Notes: generated by a model not told the origin, from the letters alone. Shown: positions 36,409-47,879, counted from the first letter of the stretch. The stretch is 64,000 nt of DNA from Euwallacea fornicatus (GCF_040115645.1 NC_089572.1:1054001-1118000), one strand, 5' to 3'. Numbers and translations are program-made.

Positions 36409-36780
36409 ATGAAAAAACTGGTTTAAAAACTGACTAAAGCAAACAAAGGCGAAGGCAAGAAGAGAAAAGTCAAGGAAGACGACTCGAATGCTTTGACTGA
36501 AGTGGACAAAACCTTCTACGAACTAACTATCGCTGAGTTAAACCGGAAGCTTGCGAGAGTGCGGTCATTGACATAGAGGAATTGGAGCTGAAAAGTGAGG
36601 AATAGCTGCAAAACTTGGACGAAAATCATGAGGACACTATCACCTTCTCGAAGCGTTAGCGAGGTGAAGGAGAGAAACACTGCGATGCAGAAAACACCGA
36701 AAACCGTACCGAAAACCACGGAAATGGTGTAGGACTTCGACCAGTAGACCTCAGAGAACAAACTGTTGGTAGTTAAATTT
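36409..36780 (+). pseudogene. CFAP157-like coiled-coil protein, N-terminal pseudogene
   Basis: From the ATG at 36409 the plus strand reads a lysine-rich start (ANKGEGKKRKVKEDD) followed by LTEVDKTFYELTIAELNRKL then ARVRS. After a slip near 36570 it continues ELELKSEE, LQNLDENHEDTITFSKR. The pattern of a basic head, then F-Y-x-x-x-I-x-x-L-x-x-K/R-LAR, then about 45 residues later an acidic stretch before x-x-F-x-KR, is what I know from CFAP157, a coiled-coil protein of cilia and flagella. TAA at 36424, TAG near 36572 and 36604, and a frameshift break it. No poly(A) or target duplication was seen, so retrocopy or decayed exon cannot be told apart. No intron is visible in this stretch. Confidence 0.55.
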
Positions 36781-37999
36781 AACTCCCTAAAAAATTTTGG
36801 GTCTCAAAACGTTGAACTCATAAGAACTTCAACGTTTATTAAAAATGTCATTCTTGCCAGCCGTAAAGTATTTTTTTTTTTTTTTGAAATTAGACGCTCG
36901 CAGACTGAGAATTTTCTGTAAAAAATTATGCATAAAGTAATTTCAAATAAAACCGGCTAGATCAACCAGACAAGATTCCTGGTATTATTATACGGAGCTC
37001 TCTCATCAAGTCCACAAAACAAGTTGAGGATTATGGTGATCTGAGAACTGATGTAGTTTACATTTCACTTAAATAGTAGCCTCGTGCCTTGTAGATCATA
37101 GACAGGCTACATAATATTATCACAACAGTAGTTCAGGTATAATAACCAGCAAGAAGCAGGACATTGTGATGAGTCTGACTGCAAAGAAGTATCAAGTTAC
37201 GGTAAATACCGAGATTAATAGCATTTCCTTATACTTAAAAGAGATGCGTTTACGGCAAAATCTTGATATGTTTAACAACTGGTAAAAGACATTTCGGCAA
37301 AAATTTTAAAATAGAAAGCATCGACTTAAGTTCGTAATTAGCTATCTTGCTACCAATCTCAATGACGTGAATCCAAAATTTATTGTTAATGCATAATTAA
37401 CTTTCGCAGCATATGGTTTAATTTTGATTCGGAGATAAGGAACATGATGTAGCAAAGGATTATATTGCATTAATATAATTTGTGGCAATAAATAATTTTT
37501 TTCGAGCACTCTGGCATCAATGCAGGTATAAATAATAGTTTCGAGCGACACGAATGCCATCTTCAGAAGTTTGAATTTTTTTAAATATAATACGGGGGTA
37601 ATATGTCACGATGTCAATGCATGAAAATTAGACTTCGTTTATGTTTAATTTAGATCTTCAGCGGCGCAGGTCTTGACAGAAAAATCCCATCGACAATTAT
37701 TTTAACGGGATTTTTAATAATCCTATAATAGCAATGGGGCAACGAGGACCTTGGTGCAAAAAAGAGATGAGTTGCTTATTTTCAATTTTCCAGGAGAGTC
37801 AAAAAAACAAAAATATATATAGATATGTTTTTTTACGAGTAGAATACATCTTATTTTTGCCCAGAAACGAACGTTCGGCTAGTTTACCATAAAGAAATGC
37901 AGGAATTGATAAGAACGTCATTGGTGCAAGAGCAGACCGAGTCAGTTTGACACTTTCAAGGCTCAAGTTTTCAATTTTCAAAGGAATAATGTTGTAATA
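36781..37999. other. No recognised feature
   Basis: No coding similarity or transposon pair. There is a T-rich tract near 36870. Confidence 0.42.
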
Positions 38000-38976
38000 T
38001 ACAGGGTTCGCCGTTACCCCGGCCTCGGTTCCTGGTATCTTTGTATAAATATCAATATGAAATGTTTAGTACAGTACTCATTTATATTGGAAAGCTGCAT
38101 GATTTAATAATACTTTTGTTTATACAGAGTGTTCCGTTTTCGCTGGGCAGCATAAAGTTATAATTTTTTAAATAGCAACCCATAATTTTTCTTATGCCAT
38201 TTGATGAAACCTTAATTTAGAAGGAAAATACATGAAACATTTCTTAAATTGGTTGCGGCGTTGCCATATTAGAAGGCAGTGACAGGTAATATGACAACTA
38301 AATGAAATAAGTAATTTATGCTTTTGTTAAATAGAAGCAAAGCCTACTAGAATAAATCTGTTGGATTATAATAATGCCTGCTGCAATTTGATTGAAATTT
38401 TGCATATATCTCCATAACTGTAAATGTTAGATGAAAAAATGTTATTGCAAATTAATAGAGAATTAAAAACTACATTAAAAGGACTTGAAAAAAATCATGG
38501 GTACCATTTAAAAAAAAAAACGAGTTTCAGCAATTTGTTTAATTTGCAAATTAGCACTCTTATACAAAAAAAGTATGGTGCATTAAAAAAATATTTTAAA
38601 GTTTTTAAGTAGACTTTCATTTACTACTTTACAAAAACAAATTTCAAAAAACACCAGTTTTGTGATAATTTTTTTCTGATGCTGCATTTTTGAAGAAATT
38701 TCTCTAATATGGCAACGCCGCAACCAATTAAAAAAATGTTTAATATATTTTCCTCCTAAATTAATGTTTCATCAAATGGCGTAAAAAAAATTATGGGTTG
38801 CTACTTAAAAAATTGTACCTTTATGCTGCCCAGCGAAAACGGAACACTCTGTATAAACAAAAATATTATTAAATCATGCAGCTTTCCAATATAAATGAGT
38901 ACCGTACTAAACATTTCATATTGATATTTATACAAAGACACCAGGAACCGAGGCCAGAGTAATGGCGAACCCTGTA
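38000..38976. mobile_element. L10: double-layered long-TIR MITE-like element
   Basis: The outer ends are TA-CAGGGTTCGCCGTTAC (38000) and AATGGCGAACCCTG-TA (38976). At exactly 123 bp inside each end a second end motif occurs: TA-CAGAGTGTTCCG at 38123 and CGGAACACTCTG-TA ending 38853. Total arm length is about 280 bp and the arms are very alike. The AT-rich interior of about 410 bp has no transposase. Layout and outer arm resemble L6. Confidence 0.9.
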
Positions 38977-39393
38977 TAAAAACACAATATAATACGGTAT
39001 CATCGCTCAGCGCGGTTTTCTTCGTCCGTTCTTGAAACACCTGAAGTTTGCAAAACAACAGAATCACTTTTTAAAATGTTATGAAATGACATGTGAACTT
39101 TTCGTTCACACCCGTAGATAGTTGCATGACATTTTCAAATTTTGCATACTAAAGAGGCAAGGGAACATTACAACACTTTTCTTTTTCGTTAAAGTTGACA
39201 GAGTTTTTTTTACATTTAATAAATATAATAAAAATAATAAATAAATATCGTCCTTCGGTTGGTGCCAGAACAGGATAAGTCACGACGACCTATCCCGTTC
39301 TTGCAAATTTGTGAAAGGAGTACGCTTGCTCATTAGTCTCGTTTTTGCACCAACCAGAACATGTGCTTTGTAGCAGACTGTATCTCACTTTTG
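38977..39393. other. No recognised feature
   Basis: A 400-bp spacer between L10 and M3 with nothing identified. Confidence 0.5.
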
Positions 39394-40640
39394 ACGAGAC
39401 AGGCGGACAATCCCAGAAGTACTCGACTTGGCACGTAGATGGCTTTTTTTTGTTAAAAGTTTGCCTCTATTACAAAGACCTAACCTAAAAAAGCTTGTGA
39501 TTAAAGTTTGAGAGCGCTACGTTGATTTGTGTTTGTTTTGGAACCGTTTTTAGTGACTGAACGCTTTTGGAGATTTCTCGTGAACTTGGACAAAATTGGT
39601 CATCGATACGTGATTCAAGACTTTCATTTGACAGGTCTTAATCTATCAAACAGCAAAATGACGTCAAATTTCACTCAGGGGGAATTTGCTCCTTCGTTAA
39701 TAACTGTAAAATATTGGGTGAAAAAGTTTGACCGCGGTCGTGCGAGGTGCCAAGTTGAAATTCGCAGTGGTCGACCCACGGACACTCTATATTTGACCAC
39801 TCCAAATATTGTAGTGAAAATTTACGAAGCTGTACTGGAAAATAGGCATTTCAACAGGGAGCGTACATCGCATTTTGACAGAACGATTATATATGACAAA
39901 ACTGTGCACAAGACTGGTGCCGCGATTACTCACAATTGAACAAAAACAGCACCATGAGGATGTGTCAAGAGAATGTTTGGAAAAGTTTTGTGGAAATAAA
40001 GCCGAGTTTTTGTGTCCATTCACAACAATGGACAAAACATGGGTTCATCAGTACACACCTGAGACGAAACTGCAGTTATATCAATGGACTCAAAAGGGAC
40101 AATCGGCCCCGAAAAAGGCGACAATGATTCCATCTGCATGAAAGGTGATTGCGTCAGTTTTTAGGGATGCACTGCGGATAATTTCTATTGACAATCTCCC
40201 CAGAGGAAAAACAATAAACTGGGAGTAATATACAAATTTATGGCAGCGGTCGGACGAAGAAATTGGAAAGAAAACGATTGCATTTCCCCAAAAGGAAAAT
40301 CTTATTTCATCAAAACAACGCAACAGTCCACACTTCCCCCATAGCGGTAGTCATAATTAGTCAACTTGGTTTCGAACTTCTTCCTCGCCCGTCCTATTCG
40401 CAAGATTTGGCCCCGTCAGATTATTTTCTATTTCCAATCTTAAACAAATAATTCGATAAAAAGGGATTTGTCAATAATGAAGAGATGGAGTTGGAGGTTG
40501 ATGTCTGTCTTGAAACATTCAAAGCTTCCTACTACAAACAGGGGATGAAATCTATAGAACATCGCTGAGAAAAGCGCGTCAACCTCACAGGAGTCTATGT
40601 TGAGAAATAACGTAACATTTTCAATTTTTTTTTTAAAGTA
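39394..40640 (+). mobile_element. M3: mariner element, 3' end cut by T5
   Basis: The 5' TIR is CCCAGAAGTACTCGACTTGG at 39413, preceded by ACGAGACAGG. The 3' TIR expected after the ATTTTC...TTAAAGT motif is missing. In M1 this motif leads straight into the TIR, but here T5 begins at that spot. Confidence 0.85.
39529..40590 (+). pseudogene. mariner transposase pseudogene (M3)
   Basis: The N-terminal frame is open from 39529 to 39939 and includes GHRYVIQDFHLTGLNLSNSK and VKYWVKKFDRGRARCQVEIR with SGRP. The true start is probably near 39587. The linker LLTIEQKQHHEDVSRECLEK and TMDKTWVHQYTPE (first Asp) lie in the +1 frame (39875-40141), and HQNNATVHTSP to SQDLAPSDYFLFP in a third (40263-40451). 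The second catalytic Asp is replaced by Asn (HQNNA in place of HQDNA), while the third Asp is kept. With two frame changes, several stops and a lost catalytic residue it is inactive. Confidence 0.9.
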
Positions 40641-42034
40641 TACTGAGTAACATAGAAAACTCCCCGTAAAAATGGTCTTATATAAATAATTTTTGGTTTG
40701 CATGTTTGTACAGGGAAACACAAAAAGTGATAAAATTTTTAGCCATATTTATCAATGTATTTACGAGTTATCAGGAAATTTAGGTTTTTTTTAATGACAA
40801 AAATTGCAATAAAATATCAACAATATGGCTGCAAAATATCATTTATTGGTGTATAGTGTGCTTAGAAAGTGCTTTTAGATTAATCAAATATGCCCAGACG
40901 CAGAGTGGAGCGAAATTTTCATCAATTGAGCGAGTTTGAGAGAGGTCAAATAGTGGGTCTACGAGAGGCTGGTCGGTCATTTAGGGAAATCGCCACTAGA
41001 TTGTACCATAGTGTAAACACTAGAGTGAGATGTTGTCAGGCATGGTTTCAAGAAGAGCAAACAGGCAGAAGGAGAGGTACTGGACGATCCCAAGAACTAC
41101 GGTACGCCAAGTTCGTCCTCTTCAAATTATAGCCCCAAGAGATAGGCTCGTCTCACGGAGGAACGCTGGCGGATCAGTCGTTTGCTAAGTATGGAAGATC
41201 CATTGGGACTCGAACTATTTATAAGAAGTTTTGGGCTGATTTCTTACCGTCCCAATTTTTTGTTACCCTCACCTTAAATCATCGTCAAAATCGACTGCAA
41301 CGCTATAAAGAACGAATACCTTGGAATCTGGAATGGGATAACATCGTCTTTAGTGACGAATCCAGATTCTGTTTAGGTGTGCATGATGGTCGGGCAAGAG
41401 TAAGAAGAAGACAGGGTGAAAGATGGAATCTTGAGTTTACAATACCGAAGCATGTCCATCAGACTGTTGAGATAATGGTTTGAAGTGCTTATGCATGTGA
41501 TAGCAGGTCATTTTTACTTTTCATTAAAGGCAGCATGACAGCCCAATGATACAGCCAAGACATCCTGGAACCTCATCTAGTGGCTTATCTGGAAATTCTA
41601 GTAAATCCAGTTTTCCAGCATGACAATATGTGACCGGAGTGCCTGTGGACTTCTTTCGACAAAATACAATCAATTTCCTACGTCGATCTCCAGTCCTCTC
41701 ATCGATTGAACAGGTTTGGGATATTGCAGGTGAGAGGCTGCATAATTTAACTCGTCCCCCACAAACTTTAACGGCTCTATGTGATGCTGTCCAGTTAACC
41801 TGGAAAGAGATCCCCCGAGAGGCCATCGGTCACCATATTAGATCCAGTCTAGGCGTGTAGAGGAATGTATAAGACACCGCGGAGGACCGACAAATTATTA
41901 TTATTTTATTTTAACAATTAAACGTATTCGATTTTTCAACGAAGTATTTGTTTTAGCGCAAGAAACATGCACACGAATAATTATTTAATTCAAACCATTA
42001 TTACGGGGTGTTCTCTTTTCTATGTCACGCAGCA
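40641..42034 (+). mobile_element. T5: Tc1-like element, nested in M3
   Basis: The 5' end TACTGAGTAACATAGAAAAC pairs with the 3' end (rc) TGCTGCGTGACATAGAAAAG. Pairing extends for about 85 bp through GTAAAAATGG/GTAATAATGG and GCATGTTT. The element is about 1.39 kb, with one transposase on the plus strand. T6 at the window end is a near-identical copy sharing its lesions. Confidence 0.88.
40890..41860 (+). pseudogene. Tc1-type transposase pseudogene (T5)
   Basis: Protein start MPRRRVERNFHQLSEFERGQ, then IVGLREAGRSFREIATRLYH (first HTH) and RRRGTGRSQ. A slip near 41100 then gives a short false C-terminus. In the other frames: IAPRDRLVSRRNAGG, NLEWDNIVFSDESRFCLGVH (first Asp, about 41340), RRRQGERWN, FQHDNM (second Asp, about 41620), SSIEQVWDIAGERL (catalytic Glu) and IPREAIGHHIRS at the end. 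Stops at 41188, 41480 and 41543 and a TGA after HDNM break it. Because T6 has the same slip and three of these stops, the lesions are older than the last transposition. Confidence 0.9.
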
Positions 42035-42479
42035 CGTTAGGTGGGGCACTGTTGGGATTATGCTCGTAGCGACTCATCCCCTTGTTGCACCAGAGCCCTC
42101 GATTGGTACGTAACAGTGAATCACCTGCTTTTTAATGGAGACCAAGTGATGAATGAAATTCTCATTTATAAACCTTCCAGCACGGTCAGTTTTACTGTAA
42201 TCAAGAATCAAGGTAATAGCCCTTCGCATGTCAGCGCTCTTCAAAGCAGAAACCGATTCGTTTCTCCATTAGAGGCCCCTATAGTTTTCAGCAAATCACC
42301 AATTTCAATTAAATTCAACCCAAATCAACAGGGAACCTACGAACCATTAATATCTAATAAGAAACTTTTTTTTCTGATTCTAACGTACAGAAGTTTAATA
42401 GTGAGTCGGTGGTAGTAAACACCGACATGAACAATCTAGATGCAGCGGCAGCGCGTGCATCGCCTACCACCAAAAACTG

Positions 42480-42690
42480 AAACAAAACAGGCGCAGGGAA
42501 CTGAGACACCAGAAAACAGCGGAGCATCGGGCGCAGTAGTCAAGCGATCGTCTTGTGGTCGGCTGTAGCGCGTTCATTTGTCCGTCGTTCGCCGGCTGTT
42601 TTCGTCGTCTTCCGCGGTATTGACGTTCACTTGTTTTGGTGTGCGAGTAGAACAACTTACGTAAGAAGAAGCGCGGGAATCTTGATGCCG
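42480..42690. promoter_or_regulatory. CpG-rich patch, possible promoter or 5' exon
   Basis: CG dinucleotides are dense here (for example GCGATCG, CGTCGTTCGCCGG, CGTCGTCTTCCGCGG) against a CG-poor, AT-rich background. Such patches often mark first exons or promoters in insects. No TATA box, initiator or coding frame could be tied to it. Confidence 0.25.
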
Positions 42691-44927
42691 ATACTGCAGC
42701 GACAACAGTTGTTCGGTGTTCACGGTTACTTACATATTGAACAGGTGGACAGTTTGAAGAAATACAAAAAGGGCCATTTCAGTGGTTGAAGTTCTATTCA
42801 CCATATGCAGAGTAGAGTATCTTCGAGTGAGCGGTGGCAATAATTGCTTTTAAAGGTGACTCGATGGCCTGTATGACTAATGGCTGCAAATTGTCAATCG
42901 TTTGTGATTCCCGCTGGTATAAAATGACTGTTCAATTGTCAATTTCCTGTGTCTAGACTGGGACTTGGTGCGAGAATTGCATCGGGGATGATTTTGGAAA
43001 ATATGTGCAAGATGCACATACACGAACGGTTGTGCTTCAAACAGGTAATTTTTTACCTTCAGAAAGGTTGAGGTTTTTCCGCCCTTCTGGCAAAACCACT
43101 TACGTCTACACGTAAATAATCATTTGTAAGGTGCAAAGGAGATAAAAGAAAAAAATGTATCTGAAGGTGCTCCAATGGAGCGGTTGAAAGGCGAAGGAAG
43201 CGGGATTGTCTTGTAAGGCAAAGAGGTTTCAGGACGGTCCAGTTGGGTCGATTGTCCGTCCATCTTGCCTGAATTTGTTTCAGTTATTCTAGTCATGTGT
43301 GTGCGTTTCTACAGTAATTGGTTGGACGGATTGAGCAGTGGGATGTCGAGGTGGCTTCCCATTGTTTTTTCCGTCACACCTCCCCTCAGTAAGTGACAAC
43401 AGTCTGCAAAATTATTTTTTTCCTAAACGGTCAAACGGAGAATCTTAGCATAAATAATAATTGTCAACAACGAAATTTGAATTATTAACGCGCGTTACGT
43501 ACCGCTACCGGTCTTGGCGAGTGTCAGTGTCTCAGAAATATCGAGAGTCGCATAAGAGAGGAACCCTCTCGCAAACGCTTGTTTAAGAAATTACTGCAAT
43601 TCAAATTGCTACAATTATTGTCAGATTCGGACATAAAACGTGTCCATGCTTCATTTTTCAAAACCACAATGAACTGCTTTATTCCCTAGTCAAACGATTT
43701 AAGTGAATTGAACATTCCACTAATTTGCTCTTTAGTTTCGTAGAGGTAAATCCACCAACAAATCAATCGAAGTTGGATTCAAATGCGGGCGATTAATCAA
43801 TTATTTTGGAAATGTTCTTGATGTCGGTTGATACCTGGGCTGCTCAGACGCTAATTATTTAAATATACGAGTACTCAGCGGGGTCTGCAGGGCTGTGCAG
43901 AAACGTAATCAAATTCGTATCTTCCATACTGGAACGAGAAACCGCTGAAGATAGGGGAAGAGATAGCAATTTTTTCTTTTCACGTTTCGTCCTTAATATT
44001 TTTAATCCCTGCGTCTGCTACTCCAATTTCTGTTTTCAAATTATCGGAAGACGCCTAATTCAAAAACCTTTTAAACCATACAGAAATACAGATCCTAACC
44101 TTTGTTTTCGATAAAATGTGCTAGGCTAAATGGTTTTGTTAAATGTTTCAGTAACAAGGGCATTCGGCATTCTTCTTGAATCAGTTGTTACTTCGAGGCT
44201 ATTTCCGAGGTTATTTCGCTATATCAAAGGCAATTATTAATTTAACTTAAACATAACTATTGAACGCCGATAATAATTGAAGAGAATCGGGTGAAAATGT
44301 TAGATGCACTTGACAAACAAATCCAATCTTCTTTTCGTTCTATACATTTCAGCGTGTTTGCATATGTAAAAAGCATGAATTTTATGTTAGTGTTGGAAAA
44401 CTTTGTGTGTCTAAGGGAAAGCTTGGATACAGCAGTTTTTCAGTCGGTTAAAGTGTGTAGACTACCTGAAAAGGGTGACCCAAATGCAAAACATACTGAG
44501 TTTGCAGAAAACATTTAAGATACACTAATCCTTATCTACAGTTCCTGCTTTAATGAAAAAAAATTGATGTCCTTCAGTATATATTATAAAAAACTAGAAC
44601 ACCCTGAATTGAAGTAAATCTACGGGTAAAGCGAGGAATAAAGATTCTAGCTAGATTTATAAAACCAGTTAAGAAATGCGTGGTTTTTGTAACGAGTGAG
44701 ATTACACGGGACGAGCGCAGGAAAGTCCCGCAATATGACATGAGCAACAAACTAGAGTTTCCTAATAAGTTTTATACACTATTTTCTTTCTTATTTTACT
44801 GTACGAAGAAGAGATAACATGAATATGGAGATTTGTGTAAAACTCGAGACTCAGACAAATCTGATAACTTGATGCCCCGTTGAATTACTGACTTAAGTCT
44901 AAAGGAAAATCGAAGGTCGGATGGTTG

Positions 44928-44957
44928 TGCAAGAATCTACTATTATAGATTCTTGCA
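44928..44957. repeat. Perfect 12-bp inverted repeat
   Basis: TGCAAGAATCTA, six-base spacer, TAGATTCTTGCA. Not linked to any element. Confidence 0.8.
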
Positions 44958-45398
44958 TAGGCTTTCCGCATATTATTCAATGTATTTGCGTTTTAGAAAT
45001 TCATGCTTCAGTGTATTATTTTTGACACTAGCTATTAAGTCCAGTTTTAGGTCACAAGTTAACAAGGACATAAAATAGGCACAACTGCATCGAGCCATCG
45101 TCGTATGCTTTATAGCATTATGAAGTCAGCTAATCCTATTACATATCCGAGACATAACTCACTTCTTATTTTTACATAATCATTATTTACTACCTTAACT
45201 CCATGTGTATCTAATCGTCTCGCGTATTACCGATGAACGCACCAATTGCTTCGGGCAGAACCTCTCAATTCTATTAGTGGTATTGTGTAAACATACGGGC
45301 TTTAAAAAAAAATCCATTTGCTGCAGCATTTAGTTACAACATTCAGCATTCTTTTGACCATAATCTCAAATATCAGTATACGTCGTGAAGAATGAACC

Positions 45399-45426
45399 TG
45401 CAGCAGCAGCAGCAGCACCAGCAGCT
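45399..45426. repeat. Short CAG trinucleotide run
   Basis: Five CAG units, then CAC CAG CAG. The frame from an ATG at 45392 reads MNLQQQQQHQQLSPP and stops after about 22 codons, so it is not clearly coding. Confidence 0.7.
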
Positions 45427-46247
45427 GTCGCCACCGGCCATCGTCTTCATTTACCTTTAGAAACAATTTACCAACATGTGATCCGACATGTAAATAGGTC
45501 AATGCGAAACGTAAAAATCTGCCCTTCTCTTCTACATACCGTATGTAATGTGTGTAATTTGCGCTGTCAAGTCAACTGCTATATAGTTCACAGTTATGCA
45601 AACATCTAATCTTTTAGATACACAAACGGCGACTATGTTATTAAAATCGCTCTGTATTATACGCTATCAACAATGCACTTTTCGAACTTCCGCCTTCCGT
45701 CATTTGATGCTCCACATGTGCGTTCTCCAAGACCCCACCACCCGTCCCAGGTTGAATTTACCTCGCAACGGACGATTTCAATTTTAAAAGAAATTTATTT
45801 CACCTTCAGTGATTTCATTATTTCAGAAATTATCATTCATATAATTATTTCACGATTTCTGCATTCGGTTAGTCTTGCTACGCACATGAGCAAACGTTTA
45901 ACGCAGACCGGTTTCTTGTTAACAATTTAAACGTTGCCTATGCAAAAAGGTTGATCGTAATTTTGCACGTGTTTTGTTCAACTCTCTATCTTGATGTATA
46001 GGAAGAAGCACATATGTAGTATCTCGTGAAGGAAGTGGATTCGATGAATTAATTTCAGTGATTCATGATGCGGATGGAATTGTGATTCTTTGAAGCTATG
46101 TTTAATGCAAAAGGAATGGAAAGCGATTACTTAGTCATTCGAAATATGATTGGTTGCAAAGAGCGTCGATATGTTAAGGTGTTAGAAAACGCAACGTAAA
46201 ATTATAATCGAAATGCTTTTTTCGTTGTTAGTTAATGCATTCGATTA

Positions 46248-47363
46248 TAAAAGGTGTTACAATAAGAACGCGAGATATTAATTGCACGCCATTTTAGCTC
46301 TAATCTTCCAATAAGTACCAGGTCGAAAGACGACAGATGGGAGTTTGTAAACATTAAGCGATACGTGGTGCGGCGTCCTTAGTGTTCAATCTTGCTATCA
46401 AAATTGCGAAGGCTTGATCACTACGATTCGGAAAGCGCCTCCAACTTACCATAGGAATAGTGTTCTTCGTCGACTGTAAAAAGAAACATCGATAAATTTG
46501 AAAATACCGGTTCAGTTATTGATGTGAGAGACGTATAATCGTAGCGATCGATCAGAAGAAAATATCACGGTAGTGAATATGGGCGAGAATCCAGGGACCT
46601 CGATTCGTCGACGTGCACTAGAATTGACCATGTGGACGTCCACCCTTCATCGTATTCTCGCGAAAGATTCACATCTCCACCCTGCAAAGTCAACAACTTA
46701 TGCCCAGAGACTGCGCACGGCGAAGAGAGTTCACCTATTCGATTATCGAACAGCAAGAAATGATCGCCGATTTCGCGGATCAAACTGGAGGGAACCATTG
46801 GAACATGGTTCTTTGAAAACGAATCAGGCAACGCAGCAACGATAAATGGCGAACGTTATCGCGACATGATGACCCAGTGGTTCGTGGCTCAATTGCGAGG
46901 TATTGCTCTTGGGGACATGTGGTTTTAACAGGACGGTGCCACTTGCCACACCCGCCGTCATACATCGGTGATCTTACACGACAGTTTCCCCGGTCGGGTC
47001 ATCTCCCGTCATGATAACTAGCATTAGCCTCCGCGATCATCTGACCTATCACCTCTTGACTTTTTTCTTGGGGGATTTTTGAAATCTCGCGTTTGTGCCG
47101 ACAAACCCCCAACAATCCAAGTATTAAAATTATTCGCTGTGCCTAAGAAATATCTACACATTTACACAGAAGGTTTCTTCAAAATTTCGTCAAAAAGCGT
47201 ATTCGTTTCGTCACCAAAGCCGTGGACATATATCGCATGCGTCATTTCATACTTAATTTCCAAATGTCTATATCCTGAACCGATAAATATTTCAGCATTT
47301 TGCTGCAAATAACCGTGTCTTATTTAAAATTCAAATCTTGGGTTCTTATGGTAGCACCCTTTA
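46248..47363 (+). mobile_element. P1: mariner-like element of a second family
   Basis: The ends are AAAGGTGTTACAATAAGAAC (46250) and, inverted, GGGTTCTTATGGTAGCACCC (to about 47360), each next to TA. The 1.1-kb body encodes a broken transposase distinct from that of the L elements. Its terminal motif (GGTGTTAC..ATAAGAAC) also differs. Confidence 0.78.
46560..47150 (+). pseudogene. mariner-like DDE transposase pseudogene (P1)
   Basis: First, an N-terminal part (MGENPGTSIRRRALELTMWT then STLHRILAKDSHLHPAKSTT), the HTH region of this arthropod family. After a slip, FFENESGNAATINGERYRDM, then ALGDMWF, a stop, QDGATCHTRRHT (second Asp), SFPGRVISRHDN, and PRSSDLSPLDFFLGGFLKSR (third Asp; the usual FLWG has become FLGG), ending VCADKPPTIQVLK. 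The order and spacing match the family well. At least two stops and one slip make it inactive, and the first catalytic Asp region around 46750-46800 is degraded. Confidence 0.85.
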
Positions 47364-47879
47364 CCTTATCATTGGTTCCGACGAGTGGTGCCGCAAGACT
47401 TGCCTCCCGAAACTTCTTTGGCATTTGTATAGATACCGAGTTCACCAATCGCATTATGAGGTTCATATACGTGTCTACCGAGTTGTCTACTTTGCGATGG
47501 ATAATGAAAATGTTCAAGTTTGCTTGACTATGGCCCATCCAGAACACCTTGGTCGGACTTCGTTGTGATAACTGCCCCTTTACTCTCGACTTTACCGAAA
47601 ATCGTTCTGAACTCCTCATCGGCCAATACATCCGTCGTGTGCAATGGCATAGCATATGTGGGTAGTGCCACGTCGACAATGAACCCTTTCACACTTTTAT
47701 TCATGCAAATATTTTAGGCTTCGAGAGATGGTTCTCAACCAGTTTTTTAGATATTATTTTGAATTTTTCGGGAACCAAGCAAATGTTTTACGTTGCGTAC
47801 AATTTCTTCGACGTGAATTCTGATGGATGCTGGCATGTCCAAATAAGTAAACGACAACTTTGATGATTGAGAAAGACGT
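47364..47879. other. Unidentified; short minus-strand frames
   Basis: On the minus strand a 58-codon frame ends at 47528 (KGFIVDVALPTYAMPLHTTD, then LADEEFRTIFGKVESKGAVI). It is followed in another frame by LEHFHYPSQSRQLGRHVYEP. The composition looks protein-like and it lies just downstream of the BEL/Pao remnant on the same strand, so it may be part of that element. I recognise no domain. Confidence 0.3.

Larger units (their letters stand above)
42035..46247. other. No recognised gene; CpG-rich patch, small hairpin and CAG run
   Basis: About 4.2 kb without identified coding similarity. It holds a GC/CpG-rich patch (42480-42690), a short perfect inverted repeat (44928-44957) and a short CAG run (45399-45426). 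The A-rich and T-rich remainder looks non-coding. Confidence 0.42.

Noticed and set aside
36516..36761. Minus-strand frame of 81 codons with a hydrophobic stretch
   Set aside because: It is antisense to the CFAP157-like pseudogene, whose sense strand has a clear ordered match.
45392..45460. Short polyglutamine coding exon starting MNLQQQQQ
   Set aside because: The frame stops after about 22 codons, no splice donor fits, and the CAG run is short.
46565..46831. Minus-strand frame of 88 codons
   Set aside because: It is antisense to the P1 transposase, which is readable on the plus strand.
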